Source: Loxodes magnus
Lineage: Eukaryota; Ciliophora; Karyorelictea; Loxodida; Loxodidae
Direction: 5' to 3'
NCBI GenBank assembly: GCA_946699065.1
Contig: CAMPDV010000909.1
Location: 62,001-126,000 of the forward strand
DNA length: 64,000 bases
A model generated the notes under the pieces. It made no database searches, was not told the DNA's origin, and was given only the letters and a program-made list of their open reading frames with translations. Of this stretch, positions 59,509-64,000 are shown piece after piece; the first letter of the stretch is position 1; each line of letters opens with the position of its first letter. Made by a program: the position numbers and the translations under genes.

Positions 59509-60201
59509 TCAAAAATCTAAAATTTCTTAGAACTTTTCTCTATAGGTTTCTTCTTGATTTTTTTGTATATTCTTGCCCTTTTGCTTCACAATGATTCAGT
59601 CTTTTTCCTTGCTTAATATAAGATACATGACCTTCCCGAATAATTACTAGAAAAATTTAATTATTTTAAATTTTTTAAGAACTTTCCTTAACATTATGAT
59701 CAGGTACAACTCTTTTCCTTTTCTTCTAAAGCTCCCTTTTAACTATTTAGATTTTATTAAACACTTCATTAGCTTCAGTATGTTACTTAGATTTTTTTAT
59801 GAATATTCTACATAATTACATTCTTATGATAATTTTTATTTGCTAAATCTAGCAGAATAGTCATTTAAAAATTTAAAGAAAACTTAATTTTACTTAACCT
59901 GATTGCTTAAACTGTCTTAAGCGTTCTAAATATCCTCCTAAAATAATAGGTTTTAGTTTATTGTTTTTAATATCAACCTTTAAGTTAAGCACAGCTTAAC
60001 AAATTGTTTTAGTTATTTTTTCTGCTTTTTCATAATCTTTTGTTTATAAATTTCTGAAGTTCCTTTAGAGGTTTAGGGATTTAAAAATTAGATATTTTTA
60101 TGGTTTTTATCTATTTCAGAAAAATAAATTTTAGAATTTATTTTTAATAAGAGAAATAAAATGAAACAAATTACAGTATAATATATGTATAAAATAAACA
60201 T
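59509..60201 (-). CDS. Possible secreted or membrane protein, 230 aa, unrecognised
   Basis: Minus-strand ATG at 60201 opens a hydrophobic leader (MFILYIYYTVICFILFLLLK) that looks like a signal peptide or anchor. A Lys/Gln-rich body follows (SEIDKNHKNIQFLNPQTSKG, QECNYVEYSQKNLSNILK). The stop is the TGA at 59511-59509. One internal TGA would be Trp. A second frame over the same stretch also looks coherent (REGHVSYIKQGKRLNHCEAK), so either could be the real one, or the gene is frame-shifted. No homology recognised. Confidence 0.33.
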
Positions 60202-60204
60202 AAT

Positions 60205-61890
60205 CTAACTAACACTTAAATACATTTTTTCTAATAACAAAGAAGGATTTTCTCATAAGTATCAAAGATATATTGTAAATATTAACTAATTAGCTAATTA
60301 TAAATAATAATCAATAATTAAAAAAATATTGAAAATATCAAATTTTTTTATAATAGATGAATTAAAAATTAGGAAATTTGTATAAAATATATTTAATTAA
60401 AATTTTTAAAATTAAGGAAAATTTGAAAGAAGAACGTTTGCTCATTTTAAAACGGGATAAAGAACTAAATTATCTCATATCTAGATGATTAAATTACAAA
60501 GTTAATTAAAAAAAAAATAATAAGTTAATATATTTTTCCAAAAACAGAAACAAAAATAAAAATAATTTTAAACTTTTTAAGCCAAACTTTATTATTTTTT
60601 ATTTAAATAAGTGGATTTAAAATTTATTCTTTAAAAACAATAAAATCAAAGATTAATTTAATCAATTATTTTTTACTTAAAACTTTTTAAAATAAAAAAT
60701 TAATTGATTATTTTACTAAAATTAGTATTTTTTTATTTTTAAAGAATAAATTTTTTAATTTAATAGCTTTTAGATATTTTTATAAAGATGATAAAAATTT
60801 TCAATATAGAAAACTGTATGCAATGATTTAAAAATTCTTAATTAATTAATTTAAAAAATTTATTCTCATTATTATTTTTAAAATTAATTGAATAGCTTTT
60901 TTATAATTTTTTTATAACTAATTTTCTTAAATATTTTTTAAAGTTTTTTGTTAAACTTTTTATTTTTATTTCGTTTCGGTTAAGAGAATTTATTATTAAA
61001 AATAAAAAATTTAAATCTTCCATCTTTTTATTTAGGATTTTATCTTAACAAATAAATACAAATCTAGTTTTAAAAAATTAGGAAAAAGAATGCGTTTAAC
61101 TGTATTTAAATAAAATATTAAAAAGAATATTAAAGGAAAAGCAAAAAATTTTAAACTTATAAAAATTTATTTTTTTATTTATTTTTCTTTTATAAATTTA
61201 AAAAATGATGCTTTTGAGTTTAATTATTAGAAAAAATACATTAAACACTAAAAAAATTAAAAAAAATGATTTTAAAAAATATGAAATCCTTTAAAATATG
61301 CAAAAATTTTAAATTTAATTAGATTAAAATAATATAAAAAAACCTCAAAGTAGTAAAATTTCATATAAAATAAATAATAAAAAATGTATAAATAAAGTTA
61401 AATTTTATAAAATTTAAAGAGAAAGCAATATAAACATAAAATTAAATAAATTCATTATAAATGAATCAAATACTTAAAAACATTTTAGATAACTTTCTTT
61501 TTGTAATTTATGAGGAAAATAAAATTATAAATTTTTTCTAATTTATTAGATAAAAGAATAAATAGATTAAAATTAATAATGGATAATTTAGTAATATTTA
61601 TACAATAATTATTAAAAAATAAAAAAAATATGGTAAAATATTATCAAAGAGGCTATGATATGAAGTAACATAAATGATCATTACCTTCGTCATATTTTCA
61701 GGTAAGATTTTTCATTTCTTTAGTTTATTCTTTAATTTCTTTTTTCTACTTTTTTCTACTTTTTTATATAACTATTTCTATCCATTCAACTCTTTTGATT
61801 TTTTTCATCACAGACCATCTACTAGCTCTTTATCTACTTAGGAGTAATTTTATGTAGTTATGGTTTACTTAAATTATTATCCTTAGAGGA
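60205..61890. other. AT-rich DNA, nothing recognised
   Basis: About 1.7 kb of extreme AT content. No gene, motif or repeat family. Confidence 0.45.
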
Positions 61891-61894
61891 ATAA

Positions 61895-62210
61895 TTAAAA
61901 AGATGGTGGGAGCTAAGAATGACCTTCGTGACTAAACTTTCTGGTTTTATGGCTAGGAACAAGTTCCTTTCCTGTCGCTGAGAAAGTCCCTGGTCAGAGT
62001 CATTCTCTGAAGGGAAAACTGTTTTTGAGATTATCCGCTCTTGGTAGAGGCTTGAAGTCTGGCTGCTCATAGCGATGGAGCTCCCTAGCACCTGTGCCTG
62101 GAGTACAACAGGATATCCCTGTTATTCCATAAAAAGAGAGCATCGGGTCGTGCAATCGGAAAGGAGTTTCCGGTCCAAAAACTTTTTTAGTTGAAATTAA
62201 TTAAATTACT
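61895..62210 (-). repeat. ~300-bp dispersed element, family C, copy 4
   Basis: Full-length inverse copy, from AAGATGGTGGGAGCTAAGAA to TTAGTTGAAATTAATTAAAT. It is very similar to the copy at 52446-52745 over its whole length. The minus strand is open in the standard code over most of it (GSSIAMSSQTSSLYQERI). Confidence 0.75.
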
Positions 62211-62214
62211 TCTT

Positions 62215-62470
62215 TTAATAAAAAAAGGCGTGAGTAACATTTAGATCTGTCTTAATATATCACAAAACTTTGGGAGATTGCTAGTTGGATTCGAGATCTT
62301 GAAGAGAAAGTATCTGAGTGCCTATCTGGCCCTGGTAAGCTTAAATCAATAGATATGGAGTATGTAGTCCCTGATTGTAGAAATAATCAACAGAATATCC
62401 CCGTTATGTAGATTAAAAGACACTTAAGAATAAACAGAAAGCGAAGTTATGCAACTTTAAATACTCAATG
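62215..62470 (+). mobile_element. ORF1/Gag-like fragment
   Basis: A plus-strand frame reads LWEIASWIRDLEEKVSECLS, then GPGKLKSIDMEYVVPDC, which has the coil-then-P/S-x-DME layout seen before the knuckle in the ORF1 group. No knuckle. Assignment is tentative. Confidence 0.35.
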
Positions 62471-62514
62471 TTAATCATTATCTTCATTATAAATTAAATT
62501 AAATTAAATTAAAA

Positions 62515-63310
62515 ATATTAAGGTTAATGGATTGTTCCCTTAAAAGATCCATTACCCCCTTTATTACCTTTTACAGGATCTCGGATTCCCCGGTGTCTCC
62601 ACCCAAGTTCACTTCCGAGCTTTCCGAACGGTCTTGGAGTTATCTTCTTACGTCATAATTAACCATCCTAGCAAGGATAAAACATGGTCAATTCATTTCA
62701 AATCTTTTTTCTAATTTCCTTATTTCCCTAGCATCTTCTTCAAAGATGATATTGACTGCCACATATGTAGCACTTTTTTTAAAGTATTTTTCTTAAGTAA
62801 TGGGTTGTTCTTCTATTATCATTGAATCTTGATTTTTTTATGGCTATTAGCTCTCTAATTTCTCTACCCTTTGCTTAATTTCTTTAACTTGCTAAAAGGC
62901 ATTTTCATATTTTTAAAAGTCTATTCCCATTTATTCATCTAGTCTAACAATATCGCATTCTATTTCTTGATATCTGTTATTAATATCCTATTTTGTAACA
63001 AATTCAGTGTGTGACTTCTCATCGTCCACATGATCTTATAAATCTTGTTATAATCTGATAACATAATGCTCGAGATTCTCGACTTTATCAGTGTAGTCGA
63101 AAATAATCTACAGGAGTTATTCCTTGTCTAAATTAATTAGTTGATTAAATGTATGCCTCTTTTTAGTAATTTTTGCAGGTAGTTATTTTTCTACTGATAA
63201 TTAGCAATATTTTTTCTTTTAAATCTTAGTTGTTAATTTTAGAAAGATTGATCAGTAGTATTACGAGTAATCTTTTCGATAAGAAAACCTTTGTTCCAAC
63301 TCTCCATTTT
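62515..63310 (-). mobile_element. CCHC ORF1/Gag-like retroelement (copy beside kelch copy F)
   Basis: Near-identical direct copy of 7872-8665. It includes the knuckle CYICGSQYHLWRRC at 62772-62731. It is part of the duplicated kelch block. Confidence 0.7.
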
Positions 63311-63642
63311 TTAATTATTATTTTAATATTATTTTTAATTATATTTATCTAAGAAACTAATCTGCTTTAAATTATGTTTGGTTTTAAAAAATTAAACTTG
63401 CTAGCATATTAAATAAATAAATAAAAAAGTTGAAATAAACTAATGAAAATAAATAAATATAGTAGCTATTATATAATAAACAAGGAAAAATAGAAAACTA
63501 TAATTACTTTTAATATTTTAAATTAATTATTAGAATTAAAAAATATTAATTATATTAATAAAACTAAAAACTATTTAAATTTATTTAAATTATAAAAAAA
63601 CTAATTATATTTCAACTACTTTTTTACCTTAAAATAATAATC

Positions 63643-64000
63643 ATGTAGAACTAAGATATTTGTAAATCTTGTTCTGAAAAATTCGACTCATAGGTTGGAA
63701 TTCCTAAAATTTTACCTTGTAATCACTCTGTCTGCATTATTTGCTTGTCGGCAGAATTTAGAAAAAGCAAATAAAATAAATGTCCTATTTGCTAGGCAGT
63801 TTCTAAATAAAATCCTAATGATTTAAAAAACAACGAGCAACTTTTAAATAAATATAAATAGATGATAATGTAGAAATAATAAGTAGAGTAAAACTTAGAA
63901 ATGTTAAAGTCTTAAAGAATAAACTTGAAATAGTAACTATAAAAGATTAATTAATAACATTCTTTTATTGCTTAATAAGCTTTAATTCTCTTATCTTTAA
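63643..64000 (+). CDS. RING-kelch family protein, copy F, 3'-cut by window edge
   Basis: The ATG at 63643 opens the same N-terminus as copy C (offset 54,648). The RING is complete (CKSCSEKFDS, LPCNHSVCIICLSAEF, CPIC), followed by the start of the coiled coil. The kelch part lies beyond the right edge. It differs from copy C by few changes, including one TGG to TAG (Trp to Gln) change in the coiled coil. Whether it is intact cannot be known from this window. Confidence 0.75.

Noticed and set aside
1-64000. CRISPR array, rRNA, tRNA, telomeric repeat, prokaryotic operon signals
   Set aside because: None of the expected patterns was found by reading both strands. The TAA/TAG=Gln, TGA=Trp usage and gene style point to a ciliate nuclear genome.

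Overview
The window reads as an AT-rich ciliate genome, most simply a karyorelictean such as Loxodes, or a Condylostoma-like lineage. Under the standard code almost nothing is open. With TAA and TAG read as Gln and TGA as Trp, long proteins with recognisable domains appear. Paralogues inside the window prove the assignment: homologous Trp positions alternate TGG/TGA, and homologous Gln positions alternate CAA, CAG, TAA and TAG. TGA also ends at least three genes, so it is probably both Trp and stop. Because hardly any codon terminates, random frames stay open too. ORF calls therefore rest on motifs and paralogue alignment, not on openness.

The host genes I can support are a dispersed family of RING finger + coiled coil + kelch proteins (candidate ubiquitin ligases). 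Four copies are complete, each exactly 515 codons (3989-5533 +, 8995-10539 +, 43385-44929 -, 55620-57164 -). A decayed copy runs off the left edge and a cut-off copy runs off the right edge. A separate gene of about 930 codons (25507-28328 +), possibly with one 41-nt intron, is unrecognised. A small ORF with a signal-like leader (59509-60201 -) is tentative.

Most other content is retroelement debris. One group (12 or more copies) encodes an ORF1/Gag-like protein with a coiled coil, usually a CCHC zinc knuckle, and often a TTA-repeat tail. A second group shares a 3' hairpin followed by (ATTT)n and carries several unrelated coding bodies; it looks like a LINE family with partners that share its 3' end. 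LINE ORF2 pieces are visible as an AP-type endonuclease domain (about 44979-46910 -), a reverse transcriptase piece (6850-7240 +) and C-terminal zinc-finger regions (6060-6640 -, probably 50186-51660 -). A fossil integrase lies at 37950-39225 (-). A ~300-bp element of unknown class occurs four times.

Layout: 0-11 kb kelch genes, LINE pieces and a duplicated block; 11-23 kb a graveyard of ORF1 elements; 23-25.5 kb empty AT-rich DNA; 25.5-28.3 kb the large gene; 28.3-36.8 kb repeats and empty DNA; 38-42 kb integrase fossil and ORF1 pieces; 43.3-47 kb a kelch gene behind a LINE; 47.2-49.5 kb a second copy of 33.65-35.9 kb; 49.5-58.9 kb LINE and ORF1 pieces around a kelch gene; 59-62 kb mostly empty; 62.5-64 kb a third copy of the kelch-bearing block. 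I see no tRNA, rRNA, CRISPR array or telomeric repeat.
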